NCBI GenBank assembly: GCA_963556255.1
Contig: OY744607.1
Location: 37,617,722 to 37,681,721 of the forward strand
Length of the DNA stretch: 64,000 bases
Reading direction: 5' to 3'
From: Allolobophora icterica
Lineage: Eukaryota > Annelida > Clitellata > Crassiclitellata > Lumbricidae
Positions 52,587 through 64,000 of this stretch are shown here, one piece after another. Numbering within the stretch: the stretch's first letter is position 1; each line of letters opens with the position of its first letter. The translations under genes were made by a program, and so were the position numbers. The notes beneath the pieces were generated by a model. That model had not been told where the DNA came from, ran no database searches, and saw only the letters and a program-made list of their open reading frames with translations.

Positions 52587-53084
52587 CTCAAGATATAAGG
52601 CAAAATTGATTTTCGAAATCCTTTTAAGCTAAACATTAGAGAACAATTTGGAATAATTTTTTTTATATTCCCTAGCGACTGACTCCGGGGACTATGTCAT
52701 ATTTCTGTCAATACATGTATGTCTCTCACAATCTCTTTCTTTTCACCCTATGCAGATATAATATTAGGGTGGTGTCCAAGATAAAAGAAAAAAATAGTAA
52801 TTTGATTTTAGAAAATCTTACACCCCAAAAGCGTTCCTTTAGACTCTAAGAACATTAGAGAAAAATTTCGAATAGAAATATTTATATATTGAGGTAGCTC
52901 AGATGTCTCAAAGTTGTGTGTTCGTGAAATTTACTAAATTACAAGTGATTTGCTGATTTACTATTATTGCAAATGCACAATTACTTGGCAATAACTTGTT
53001 ATCAAAGCAAGTACGAATTACATATTGAAAATGTTTAGTCACAGCTAATAAATTTAAATGTTCAGTCATCTACACACACAGTGA

Positions 53085-53930
53085 CTCACAGGATCACACT
53101 TGTCTGTTTCCTGCTGTCTGGGTAGACCTCATGACGGTCTTCAACAACATTTAGCAGGAACTCTAGGCCCACCTGAGATTCAGTGCGTGTTATCAGTCCG
53201 CTAAGCTCTTGGGTCATTGCAACTGCACGTTTAAGCATAATCGTTGACCACTTTCAATGACCTAGCCGTGTATGCAGCCTGTTTAAAGTCACTATGTTTC
53301 TCCCGCGTCGCAGGATCAACTGTAAGAAATCCCAATTTAAGCTAAATCGTTTTGAACAGTGACATTGACTTTGTTGTCACAAAACCTTCCAGATTCTTGT
53401 CCTCGAATGATTGAAGGTCAACACTTAGCCGCTTGGTATGATCTTTTTATGTGGATCCCCATTTTCCATGACACTCACCATCAGCCTGTCCTTTGACGAA
53501 CTGACTTGACAGTAAAAGAAAACCCAGTCAACAATTTCTTGGGACAAATAATATTACAGGTTCTTAGAAAATTTGGTCGATGTTGCCTTGTACATTGCTG
53601 GATGGATTGCTGAGTATTCTGGCACAGATTTCAGCAAAAGCAAGTCATATGTAAATAGTTTTTCTTTTGCGCACTCTCGTCTCTTTGAAAACAGCTAGGG
53701 CCCATTGCTGTTTCAAGGCCTCCCCCTCTGTAAGATTTAAACCATTGGCAAGTATGTTTCATGCTGTTAATGGCAGTTGCTAGATCGACTGAGATGTTCT
53801 GTAATTTGTCGCACCCAAAAGCAATTATAATCAATATGATCACAGTAAAAAATTATAGCCAGCAGCGCGGGGCCCATGAAAGCGCGGGGCCCAAGGCGGC
53901 TGCCTCGTTCGCCTTGCCCTAGGGCCGGGT
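53085..53930 (-). pseudogene. Second copy of the HWDG/FDTT-family transposase-like protein (C-terminal half)
   Basis: The minus strand reads DPATREKHSDFKQAAYTARS, then LKVVNDYA. After a one-base frame change it continues RAVAMTQELSGLITRTESQ and FLLNVVEDRHEVYPDSRKQT to a stop near 53093. The first copy has VVNDTAERGVALIQEFNADL and FLFQVVAEHNKLFPDSEKS at the same place. Upstream FVTTKSMSLF parallels FVTQHSIKFF. A GGTTAGGG-type end is not intact, but ATTAGGGTGGTG lies at 52763. The two copies are strongly diverged, so the family is old. Confidence 0.7.
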
Positions 53931-53959
53931 CTGATCAGAACATATATATGGAATAAATA

Positions 53960-54700
53960 TAATGTAATTACATTTAAGGCACGATTCTCAGTTATAAATT
54001 AGAAACAAAACAATGAATAATCATTCAATAAAATGCTTTGCATAATAAATATTTTTTAAATGATAAAAAAGTCTTCAAACTTAAATTATAATAACAGAGT
54101 AGTGGAAGCTTCCAAAGCCAAAACAAAATATAGGTCTATGAGGCGATTGAGGCCCTTTAGAGTCTTGTCTGGGTTGGCAGTGCAGCATGTTGAGTACTAG
54201 ATTATATCGCGCAATCCGCAACATATTAAGAATATCAATATAATGTGACACAAGCCGCAGATCGTAGTGTTTTAGTCCATGACCATTATCTTAATAATAA
54301 AATAGACACGCTTCGAATCTCAAATTTACATTACACTGAATGGTCCAAGCCTTCACAAATGGCAAGAAGCGAAAGACGTCGATTTTTATCCTTAAATCTG
54401 GGCATAATATTATGCCTACATGTGCACTAATCATTTAACACAGAAAGTTGTCGCCTATAATTTGGAATTCAAGGCGTATATAATTAAATGTGATTACGTC
54501 GATGATACCACGACATAAACAAATATGCTAACAACCAAAAACATTAAAACATTCATAGGCAGCATAGCTATAAATTAGAAATTACAATAATATAGACATG
54601 AACACATTAAAAACTGATAAATAATGGTAGCATGTTGATATGACGTCATCCAAACACCAAACGCAAACCATAAACGCTCTATTCCCGCTGAATAAACGAA
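53960..54700. repeat. 3' flank of cytokine gene B (duplicate of 28780-29557)
   Basis: Collinear blocks with the gene A flank, as described there. No gene. Confidence 0.6.
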
Positions 54701-54704
54701 TATA

Positions 54705-55496
54705 CACGGTGAGTCATAAAAAAACGTGTCCTTACACATTTTGCTATAACTTCCTCAGATATAAGTTTATGTCAAAGAAATTTTAAGTGAAGGTAGAGGA
54801 GTTATTAGAGAGCATTTAGAAACTTAAAGTTTAAGTTCAAATTGACATCCTTGGGCTTCCACGCATGCGCAAAGACGCATACACCGCTGCTTTACTGACT
54901 TCAATGATGCTCTGATCCAATTCGTCCCATTCCTCCAAAACTCGATGACGCACCTCGTTGACATCATGTATTCGATATCTGTACAGCTTTTCTTGCACGA
55001 CACTCCATATTTTATACTCTACCGGATTTAAATCAGGTGTGTTAGGTGGCCACAAAGTAGGCGGAATGAAATCAGGTGTTTCAGTTTGCAATAACTCAAA
55101 AGTCTCATTGTCAACCGTTCTGGCCGTTAGCGCGCGGCCTCTACCTGGTCGACGATAAAAAAAGATCCAGTTTTATCGATCTTTGAAAGGAGAACATTAA
55201 ATCTACCGTGAATCAACCCTTTATCTGAAAATTTCTTTAAAAAACGTTTCGCACCGTCATTTTTTCTTTCTTTTGGGGTTATGAAATGTTTATCTTCCTC
55301 GGTAAACACCATTTTTCCGAGGGTTGTCGTGACATAATTATAGTTTAGGCGGGTTCAGATTTTTATCAAAAATAATTTATACAGCACTCAGCTGGACTAT
55401 CAAGCTTCATTATTATGAATTTTCATTAAAATTGATCGTTATATACATGAATTATTTTAAGTTATGTAGGGACACGTTTTTTAATGACTCACCGTG
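54705..55496 (-). mobile_element. Internally deleted mariner-type transposon with intact ends
   Basis: TIRs CACGGTGAGTCAT.AAAAAACG face each other over 792 bp, with TA on both sides (54703-54704 and 55497-55498). On the minus strand the transposase start MVFTEEDKHFI and KRFLKKFSDKG...LLSKIDKTGS (55127-55312) is followed directly by the C-terminal part (54837-55091). That part has IPPTLWPPNTPDLNPVEYKI and RHRVLEEWDELDQSIIEV. The NTPDLNPVEYKIW motif carries the last catalytic D. The middle, with the first catalytic D, is deleted. The element can only move with a transposase from elsewhere. Confidence 0.92.
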
Positions 55497-55705
55497 TACA
55501 TACATACACTCGGATTTAAAATCATCTTTAAACCACGTGTTTCAAAGCCCTTATTCCTCTATTCTATCACAGAGAATAATTTCCACACACACATATATAT
55601 ATAAATATCATTGTAATGTAATTCTAAGATAAGGCAACAGATAACTGGAATGTTGGAAGTAGAGTTCACTGGAGTTGGTATGCAATATTTATAAATCGAC
55701 ACAGA

Positions 55706-58139
55706 TTACTGTGCCGTTGAAAGCGTTGTTTGATAGGTAAACTGTCCAACCAATCGATCGAAACTTGAGGTGAGTTTATCGGCGGAATTTTCTAGAATCA
55801 GAAGCACGATATAGTCCCTTACGTGTCGGCTGGCGTTGCTCAAACCTTCTTCAAATCTGATGCTGGCCACTTCCGCTTCCGTTTCGGGGCTCATCGTCTC
55901 AATGCCTCTACTTCTCATGACTCTATAGAGTTTGCACATTAGGACGTACAGCCCTGATTCGGGATGGTCCTCGATCCTTTCGAAGCGACGAACGAAGTGT
56001 CGATTTCCAACAGAAGAGACTTCTCCCTCTCTCGTCAACCGGGTGATAACGGCCAGACGAGCGAGATTCTCATAGCAAGTCAGCAACGTCTAAAGTAAAC
56101 AGCGCATTGAGGAACAAAAAGTTATCTACTACATAATTATGATGTATATATGTAAGTGTTTGCATGCTGCAATGCGTGTACTATGTATTGTACATAATAT
56201 ATGCATATGTAGGCCTAGGCTCCTATGTACATCTCCAGTCATATATGTATTCAAGTATGAACGTTTGTATTTTGAACATTGTGCGACTTATACAACTAAT
56301 TGTGACCATTGTTCATTGCCATCTAACAGTTTACATTGGAAACATCTGTTGTGTAGTTATACGCCTCTAACTCTATTTGTTGCCTAAATACGTTTATTTA
56401 GGCAACATCAGGAATTTGGAGATGAACACAATATTGAACTCGTTCCACCGAACATCAACGCATGCAAATGAAAAATGCCCACCACGCGACACTTCAAAGC
56501 CTAACAATAACATGATATGACTTGACAAGGGCTAATTAAAGTAACAGTGAAACTCTGATGTTCCACATTGAAAGGTAGGAGAGGTATGTATTTTTGTCAA
56601 TTTGGCCATTGATCAAGCTAAGGACTTGTTCCAGGGTCCTGAACGCGGGGCAAGTGTAGCCTATCGCAGGACCTGCCATTTACTGCCAGATTACGCCAGT
56701 ACCAAATTGTGCTGATTGATAACAAAGGCACGTGTGCACAATTGACTTGTCCAGTGCCGTCACACGGAGTCCCCTCAGTCGGTTCGAACTCGTCACTGTT
56801 TGAGTTGAGACCAAGAGCGAAAGCCACCATGCCGAGCTGACTGCCAGTGATTTCATTAGGACAAATTATAAATGCTTACCTCACGCATGTTGTTATTTGA
56901 GTTGTTCCATGAAGGACTTCCGCTGATGACGATTCCTGAATTGACCCTTTCTTCTTCTGCGTGGCTCGCATCACCAAATCGAGCATTAATCTATAATTTA
57001 GATGAAGAAATTTATTATTATCTCGACCGTGTAGCTGATATCGCTGCAGATATCAGAATCAATTAAAAATAATATCTGCAAGTATAGGCCTGCCTACCTT
57101 TCCTACGAATATTAGGTCTAAACTGGCATGTATCCAATCCAATTGCTTCTGTAGCAAATTGCAATTTAATAACGTTAGTTGAGTTATTTGTTTTGCTATG
57201 TTGTTATGTTATTTTATGTTAGGTTATGTTATGTTGCCTATTGCCTTGAGGTCATTAAACCCGTGGAACACTCGTCTTGTGCGCATGTATAAATGCAGTT
57301 GGAGACGTGTTTTTATTTGCTACTTACGTAGTGGTTTTTCACAGAATTGACGATATGCTTGAGACCAATGGACCTGGCTGACAGCACCGCAAGTGCGTCT
57401 ACCATTTCCTCCGTTGTCATGGTAACTGTCTCCTCCGCGGTTTCATCAACTACTTCCGGATCACCCGAGCAAGGACTGCGCCATCTGTCGTTCGCATGTA
57501 TCGGAAGTGCTGCGGATGAGGTTGGCCGACAACATCCGAGGAAGACAAGGAGGAGGAGAACGCGAGTAGAGAACGAGAGAGTAGGCGATGAATTCGAAGA
57601 CACTTCAACACACGAATTAGATGATTTCTTTGATAAATTAATGTCATGCAATACGAGATTTTTTTCTTTTGCATATCAGACTTTAACATTTCAAATGTAT
57701 GTCATGTAGTGCAGAATACATCACATGAATGCATGTCGATATTAACAGGCTAAATGGCTGTCACACGATACAGAATTGAACTCAGAAACGCATATCATAG
57801 GTTCAGTAGATGTATTCAGCGCCACTAAACACTACGTACTGACAACTAAATCGCAGAACAGATTAAGGTTTGTGCGAGCCGATGAAGGGGTAAAATGACT
57901 CGACTCATTGCAAGCCAAAATCTCTAAAGCTCTTCGGCGTGTAGGTCAAAGGGTCGGTTTCTAGTCGTTAAGTGCAGCCGACAGAACACACCTACACATA
58001 CACACACACACATATACACCTGCGCGCAAACGCACATACCTAACGCACACAGATATGCATATATATATATATATATATATACATATATATAGCGAAAATG
58101 TTCTGCGAGTTTAGAGTAGTTCATATAAAACTCACCCAT
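55706..58139 (-). CDS. Secreted four-helix cytokine-like protein B (paralogue of A, candidate IL-6/CLCF1-like)
   Basis: Coding segments, minus strand: 58136-58139 (ATG G), 57328-57602, 56880-56990, 55706-56089; 257 codons plus stop. Borders (donors GTGAGT, GTAAGT, GTAAGC) and phases 1-0-0 match gene A exactly. The signal peptide is VLLLLVFLGCCRPTSSA. The mature part begins RWRSPCSG. Helix A ends LSARSIGLKHIVNSVKNHY, helix B is [20 protein letters not shown], helix C contains GLYVLMCKLYRVM, and helix D RDYIVLLILENSADKLTSSF. The three mature cysteines of A are kept. Sequons NNS in the A-B loop and NAS before helix D suggest N-glycosylation. Loops and mature surface differ more than the helix cores, as expected of ligands under diversifying pressure (inference). 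Introns are shorter than in A (533, 337 and 790 bp). The frame is open throughout, so the gene looks functional. Confidence 0.75.
56690..56865 (-). repeat. tRNA-derived SINE in intron 3 of cytokine B
   Basis: TGATTGATAACAAAGGCACG, CACACGGAGTCCCCTCAGTC and CGGTTCGAACTCGTCACTG match the gene A copy at 32625-32790. The minus strand shows an A box (AGTCAGCTCGGCATGGTGGC) and a B box (GAGTTCGAACC). Confidence 0.78.
58058..58092. repeat. (TA)n in intron 1 of cytokine B
   Basis: Short AT tract next to CACA-rich sequence (57990-58030), close to the exon 1 donor. Confidence 0.9.
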
Positions 58140-58380
58140 GTTCTCAGCTTCGGATTGGAATGAAGAATTAATAGCTTGGCAGCCAAAGTAACCCAGTGAC
58201 GTCAAATCTGTCGCAGATTCAGCGGGATGCAACAAAGCACTAAATTAAGAACGGTGTGAATTAAATGTTAATGCTTATGCGAGACGAAGTTGTACGATTT
58301 CTCAGTTGTAGTCAAGTCGTAACTTCTTGGAATGCAATCTTTCGTGTGCTTCACGTCAAACTCCAAACGCTCTTATGTAG
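58140..58380 (-). promoter_or_regulatory. Cytokine B 5' UTR exon and TATA-like promoter
   Basis: The minus strand shows TACATAAGAG at 58371-58379 in the position of gene A's TATATATAAG. The same leader blocks follow (CCAAGAAG, CGACTTGACTACAACTGAGA, TTAGTGCTTTGTTGCAT, TCCGAAGCTGAGAAC). The TATA box is weaker than in A, which could mean different expression (inference). Confidence 0.6.
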
Positions 58381-58641
58381 TAGTTCACACTAGGATGTCA
58401 GTGCTGAGCTATCGTTTCCCCATGGTCTGATTTACATTTCAGTTGGCGCGTAAAATGCATTGACACACAATATTTGACTCAATGCCCCTGTTATTGAGTC
58501 AAAGATTATACAAAAGGCCAACAAGTAGGCCTAAATGTTGTCACGAAAGACTGGGAATTCCAAAGCAATTAAGCGACCTTTCTACGGTGTTTTTCAGACC
58601 TTCGTAGCCCGTTGTGGGCGGGGTTTGTAATGACTTTCAAA

Positions 58642-58836
58642 CAAGGCCGTAGCCAGGATTTTGTTTCGGGGGGTGTTTTCTGTTTCGGGGGGTGTTTTTT
58701 CGTCCTTGAGCAAGCCGACAAGCAACCGAGTCAACCGACCAAGGGGTTTGGAGTTAGTAAATGCATTATTTAATTTTTACATTATTTAATTTCGGGGGTG
58801 TTTAAACACCAAAAACATCCCCTAGCTACGGCCTTG
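58642..58836. mobile_element. hAT MITE with perfect target duplication
   Basis: Ends CAAGGCCGTAGCCAGG and CCTAGCTACGGCCTTG are inverted repeats. CTTTCAAA lies at 58634-58641 and 58837-58844. The interior repeats TTTCGGGGGGTGTTTT. Confidence 0.9.
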
Positions 58837-59449
58837 CTTTCAAAGGAAGCTCAGTCACTGCATTATTATTCGGGAACTCGGATGGTTCCTCTCCCTATGT
58901 CTCACCAGCACCAGCAGCAGTAATATCTTTTCCAGACCAATGGACTACCAGCTTACCTTAAAGTCATCTCCAAATTTCCAATTAGTTGTTATGAGGATGG
59001 GACCGAAGCTTAATATCGCAATGTAGGCCTATTATGTAGGAAACTCAATAGATCAATGTCTAGCACCTTTCCAAATAAGAATTTCTCAGGCGCTAAAAGA
59101 TGATACCTGGATGATATGATACCTAGGCCTATATGTGACGCATCGAAAACGTCGGAATCGAGCCTAAATTTTTCAACGACCTTGATTCTTAATTCTAGAC
59201 TCATCTAAGGTTATTATAGTGGACCTAGGTTATGCCAATAAGTTTCTTGCAAAATCCGGCACGTGACTAATTAGGATGGTATATAATCACGATTATGTGC
59301 TCTCTGGACGACAGAATGACATTGTTGTGCATGGAAGAAGGTCAATGATACATAATTGATTGAAAAGTACAATAATTATAGGTGTTTTAAATTATGCATT
59401 ATTATCATACGCATGGTTGTCTTCTATGCTGTAGGCCTAAATATGGATG

Positions 59450-60820
59450 CCTTAGTCTAGTTTCATCATATTATTAATAGTTAAACGGTTTAGTTCGTCG
59501 GGAATTATAATAGGCCTATAATTAACTTGGATCCGTGACTTGGTTACAGTGAATGCACCTTGTAGCTTTATATGCGTTTATGTTGATTTATGCTTTGCCA
59601 CACGTAGGTCTAATCGTTAATGGCGGTCTAATCGGAAGCGATTTAGACTAAGAGCCTCCCTTGCGTTCCAAGTGGTACGTGACAGCGTTACTTGATTCAC
59701 AGACTTCTACTGAGTGGATAAAATAGGCCACTCATAATACCTGTTTACCATGGTGGGTTTTAGGCCGGATCTCGTGACATTTAGAGTACGGTAAAGTCTC
59801 GTGTCGCATAATGGTACCTATAGGGATGATGCGAACTTCCTCCCTTTTCTTAAAATGTTTAGTCAGTTTTCGATGATGGTCCATATACTTTTCCTATGAG
59901 ATAGCGCCCATCCCAGGTAATCTTCCCTGAAGCTCTACGGTGAATTACACCTAGCTGCATAGCCTAATTATTATATATTATTTAGAGAATGTGTGCAAGG
60001 GTCTGATAAAAGCTAAACTATTTTAGCTTTCCTTCAGCACAGCTCAGGATGGTCGCACAGCTCAGGACGGTAGAGCGCATTGCTGTTGAAAGCAATGTTT
60101 GACGGATAGTCTTATATATGTATAGGGCCTATTTATATATTAAAAAATTATATTCATAATAATAATAAATATTATTCAAGTAAGTCCCAATTCGCATAAC
60201 TTTGTTATATTAAGTTGTTCAGATTGTCTAACTAACATTATGACGATCGATTAATTACATTGACTTAATTAAAGATAAATGAGTCCTAGTTTCTTGTAAG
60301 CCTCTCATCCCGCTGTTCTGTAAGTAATTACCTTATGAGACGCTTGATCAAAGGGAAACCGACCGGTGCTTTAAGAGAACAATACACGTCTTGGGCGCCC
60401 TTACAGTGTCTCGGAGATGAAGGAGTCAAAAAGACTTCCCTATACATGTGAAAGAGGGTGAGCCTGAAGGCTCTTCACACGATGCCAATTGAGTGGTGTT
60501 GATAACAACAAGTGTCGCCCGTACCACACTGTAAACGACATATTTCGCAAAAGTTTCTTGCCCTAGACGTGGAACTGCGATGCATGTGTTATGCAAATTA
60601 AATCACCGATGAATATTCGTATCGTGTTCTTAGTGACACATATAGTGCGTTTTGGTGCTGTGCTGAATTATATATATTCAGTTGAGAGGGCGTCGAAGAG
60701 GTAGACTTACTTAAGAGCTATAGCCGATACAACTACTTAATGGTCCTAGGGCTGAGTTCCCTAATCCAAAATGGTTTTGGGCCCTCCCTTCTGTTTGTCT
60801 GAGTCCCGGTAGTGAGGGAA
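59450..60820. other. Intergenic, nothing recognised
   Basis: Sequence between the duplicated unit of gene B and the next LINE relic. It contains a short direct repeat of CACAGCTCAGGA near 60039 and 60055. No gene is supported. Confidence 0.5.
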
Positions 60821-60829
60821 GATTAGAAG

Positions 60830-61310
60830 CTGAGCGAACTCTGAAATGATACAGTAAGCAGGTCAGGGCTGGATAAAGGACATGAAAGGATGTCCTGCTG
60901 TCTTAACTGGTTGAGAAGAAAGTATCGCTCGTTTATTAGATTTAGAATGTAGTAAATATGTTTTTTTAAAAGAAACTTGACAATATCCAGTTGCTCAACA
61001 CCGGGTAGCAGCAGACATTTCTCTGAGGGACGCTCGACATAAGGCCACCTGAAAATTGCATCCTTGGCTTTGGAGACGTTTAAGTTGAGTTTATCTAGGA
61101 TGCCCCATAGCTTAGTGTTGTCAGTATAGACCAGAGAATAGCATGGTGATGATGACAGGATAAGAATTGACAAGTTTAAGTTGGATTCACCGGATACAAA
61201 GGACACATGCACTGCAGTATGGATAGTATGGATCGAAACTCCTTTTGGAATTGATAACTGTAAACCTGTCTTTGCATCATTTTGATTGACTAACTGCTCG
61301 ACTGACACTG
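60830..61310 (-). mobile_element. LINE reverse transcriptase fragment (post-catalytic region)
   Basis: A 161-codon minus-strand ORF reads YTDNTKLWGILDKLNLNVSK, AKDAIFRWPYVERPSEKCLL, PGVEQLDIVKFLL and ILNLINERYFLLNQLRQQDI. This fits the RT region from the xxDD-equivalent (YTDN, catalytic D lost) to the FLGV and YLLxxLRxQ motifs of animal LINEs. The DN in place of DD and the truncation at both ends make it inactive. Confidence 0.75.
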
Positions 61311-61854
61311 CTTACTAGGCCTACCTCTTCTTCTGTCTTACTTATCCTAAGTTATTCGGAGGTCCGTGATAAGGGTAAATCGTGATTGGTTAGTCAAACT
61401 GTAGGACCTCTACTCGAATCCCTAGATTGACATTAGCTAGGTTACTATAAGGTTGGTCTTAGCCTAACCTTACCTAATTATACTGACTAATGGAAAACTC
61501 TATCCAACGTGGATGGATCACCTTTCCAGCCGCTTCTGGAATGTTCATATGTGGTTCACCTATTACCATGAAATTATCTTCCTTCGAGTGATCTGAAATT
61601 CTCGATGTAGCTTGTCTTTGAAGAATGACGTTGCCTAGAAGTTGGACAGGTGACATGAAACTACTTACAAAGAAAAGGCAATAAATAAATGTCTATATAT
61701 AGACTCCTCTTGATGTAGGTGGCATCGTTGAGGTTCAGAGAGTTGCCGCGATCAGTTAGTAGTCTACATGTATAGAAGTAATATGATCAGAGCGAACTCT
61801 CAACGTCCATTTTTATTTGTTAACGATAGGCTACTCTCTCTCTACTCTCTCTAC

Positions 61855-62012
61855 TTACATGCTTGATGTCTTTCACTGGCTCCCTAGCTATTGCTGCGCG
61901 CATCCGATATAAGATCCTCTTCCTTGTCTCTAAATCTCAACAGCCTACTGCCCCGAAATATCTCTCGAACTATCTGCGAAAACCGCTATCTGCATCTTCT
62001 TCTCGCTAATTG
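61855..62012 (+). mobile_element. CR1/L2-type LINE fragment
   Basis: The plus strand reads SLAIAARIRYKILFLVSKSQ, then QPTAPKYLSNYLRKPL, the LHWLPxxxRIxYKILxLxxK...PxYLxxLL block of this class. It has no catalytic region. Confidence 0.75.
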
Positions 62013-63300
62013 CGCTCTGTAAATCGGCTTGATCTTTTTGTTCCCACTTCCCCACCTTTCAGCCACTTCGGAAGATTTCTTGGACACGTGCTGCAGCATA
62101 TGCGTGAGGCCCAGGACTTGTCCTGGTTCCCGAGCTTGCATCCGAAATAGAGGTGATATGCCTTTTTCACTAATGGAGTAATGGCCCTTTTCTGTCTTGA
62201 AAACGTCACTTCCCCGTAAATGTAACAAAATTTATCTGGACTATTAACACAGTGACGAGGCATCACTACTGATGGATTTGCGTCGTACTGATGACACGTG
62301 GTAAATGGGAGTCACTTATATGACTTCCTCACCCTACGAGACTTGCCTTTACACCACTACGCATGCATCATCTTTCGTCGGCGATTGTAAAAGCCGCGAT
62401 GTGATGACTCGCCTGCATGACATCAGGTGATGTCATGCATGTGAGTCAATGATGCACTGCGTATGACTGGCTGATGCAATACGACGCAATATGTTGCAAT
62501 ATGTAGTTTGAAATAAAGCGTTGCGAAATGCGAAATCTACTCAATGCGTACTGAGACATTTATACGTACCGTACCCATTTCTGTCTGTCCTAAACGAGAC
62601 CCAGTCGACAAATTTTACTGTCATTTTCGTGTTCAGTACATCAAAAGTAGTAAAGATTTGCTATTTTCATTTAAAAGGCATTTTGTGTGTTTTTCAGTGA
62701 ATTGTCGTAATTCGGGCAGGAGTTTATTGAACATAGGCGAAACAGCTATGGAGCGATTTGCAAATTTTTGTGATGAAGTGACGGAAGGGCGGCGAAGTGT
62801 TAGGGCGAAAGAGGAGCGGGTTGAGCAAAGTTGTTGGACGGTAAACAACTGCTGAAGATAGTCAGACTGGGAGGATTGAACTGTGCTGTAAATAAGCGAT
62901 AGGACTTTGCAGAGTGAGAATTGCAGAAATACGACTGGGGTATGTGGGTTAGAATTTGATGAGTTTGATCCATGTGGAGTTGAGTATTTTATCCGTATTT
63001 TGCAAACTGAGAAAATTCAAAAATGCAATAGAAAGCTTAAAGACTTTAAAGTGATGACATCACCAAATTTATTAGTATACAATTCACATGGTCACAAATC
63101 TCACAATAAACCATTACCATACGTGATACACCATGGAAATTTCTTCTCTTTGTCAGAGACTCAGAGTCAAATAATGCGAAATCACAATAGCACAACTGAA
63201 CCGGTTGGAAACGACCCCCGGGGTTGAAAATGGATTGCAGAGGAGGGGCCTTGAACACTCCTGACTCCGACAATTCATTCCCGGAAAATATATTCATTCA
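62013..63300. other. Intergenic, no gene supported
   Basis: Two plus-strand ORFs (62544-62855 and 62907-63227) have no recognisable motif, and no conserved splice structure was found. A 21-bp hairpin lies at 62404-62453. Confidence 0.45.
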
Positions 63301-63489
63301 TACAAGGTTTCATCGAGTGCAAATTCTACTCATGCATCTATATGTAACTATCATTATAATGCAATTCAGAGATGCAACAATCGATATGTGAAATGTTGGA
63401 AGAAGAGTTCACCGGAGTTGAGATGTAACATTTATAAAAATCGACACAGATTACTGTGTCGTTGATGTCGTTGTTTGCGAGACACTCTG

Positions 63490-63840
63490 TCAAACCAGTT
63501 GATCGAAACGTGAGTTCAGTTGTTCGGCGGAATTTTCTAGAACGTGGAGCACAAGGTAATCTCTTCGGTGACGAAAGGCGTTGTTGGGAGCCGCCTCAAA
63601 ACTGATGCTGGCAACTTCCGCTTCCGTTTCGGGGCTCATTGCCTCAATGCCCAGGCTCTCCATTGTCAGTTTTAGGTAGCACAAGATGACGTACAATCCT
63701 GCATTGTGGTGGTTCTCGATCTCCCGGAAACGACTAGCGAAGTGGTATCTCTCGTTGGCCTCCGCCGACTGTTCTCCCTCTCTTGTCAACCGGGTGAGAA
63801 CGGCCAGGCGAGCGAGGTTCTCGTAACAAAGCAGCAACGT
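63490..63840 (-). pseudogene. Third cytokine-like paralogue C, last exon only, with premature stop
   Basis: The minus strand after acceptor TGCTTTAG reads [53 protein letters not shown] and RDYLVLHVLENSAEQLNSRF, ending DQLV-stop at 63490. In A and B the next codon is GGA (Gly). Here it is TGA, and the homologous tail (SQTTTSTTQ) continues in frame to a TAA at 63451. The truncation removes only the Thr-rich tail and leaves helix D, so the gene may still be functional. Upstream exons lie beyond the right edge, so pseudogene status is unproven. Confidence 0.7.
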
Positions 63841-64000
63841 CTAAAGCAATCAACACAAAACGAACTAACATTTCTCTGCTACTATAATCATTTATTTGTA
63901 TGTATTTATGTATGTATGCATACATGTATTTATGCATGCATGCATGTATGTATGCATAGATTGATGCATATGTGTATTTAAGTAAAATTTAGCAAAATTG

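Noticed and set aside
57450..57689. 79-codon minus-strand ORF starting at a true ATG, overlapping cytokine B exon 2
   Set aside because: It is in a different frame from the signal peptide and helices conserved with gene A. The real ATG is in exon 1 at 58139.
61986..62266. Minus-strand ORFs over the LINE fragment
   Set aside because: Opposite strand to a recognisable LINE reading, with no motif.
62544..63227. Two adjacent plus-strand ORFs as a possible gene
   Set aside because: No recognisable motif, no convincing codon pattern and no conserved splice structure.

Overview
This window is nuclear DNA of an intron-rich, repeat-rich animal. Long microsatellites, CR1/L2-type LINE tails, tRNA-derived SINEs, many hAT-like MITEs and a recurrent AGGCCT word suggest an invertebrate deuterostome, most plausibly an echinoderm. 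That is an inference; no species-specific marker was identified. Most genes are split into short exons, so no long ORF reveals them. They were found by reading exons with flanking splice sites and consistent phases.

Layout. 1-9.8 kb: the 5' part of a CIP4/FNBP1/Toca-type F-BAR gene on the minus strand (coding exons 9741-9764, 6153-6268 and 625-668; the rest lies off the left edge). Its two large introns are full of transposons, including a little-known TIR element (about 1143-3390) and a 1.39 kb TA-flanked element (3698-5089). 9.8-13.5 kb: intergenic, with LINE fragments and a MITE. 13.5-21.5 kb: a complete ILF2 (NF45) gene on the plus strand, ten coding exons, 365 codons. 22-23.4 kb: two MITEs. 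24.4-25.0 kb: an intact class A bHLH gene with an atonal-like domain. 25.8-28.2 kb: LINE and hAT relics.

29.9-35.1 kb, 55.7-58.4 kb and 63.45-63.84 kb (running off the right edge): three members, all on the minus strand, of a family of small secreted, mainly helical proteins. The first two have four exons, intron phases 1-0-0, a signal peptide and an upstream TATA-like box. The third shows only its last exon, with a premature stop. I read them as four-helix-bundle cytokines resembling the IL-6/CNTF/CLCF1 class. This is the most interesting content of the window, and the assignment needs profile and structure tests.

The bHLH gene and cytokine A (about 23.8-36.2 kb) are repeated in the same order as a bHLH pseudogene plus cytokine B (about 42.1-59.4 kb). 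An old tandem segmental duplication therefore explains most of the right half. The second bHLH copy is broken by a 1-nt deletion and several insertions, including a 2.7 kb hAT-type element that itself carries a 33-bp minisatellite and a decayed LINE reverse transcriptase. The rest holds nested hAT elements (three deep at 49.1-51.5 kb), an internally deleted mariner with intact ends (54705-55496), further LINE relics and long trinucleotide tracts.
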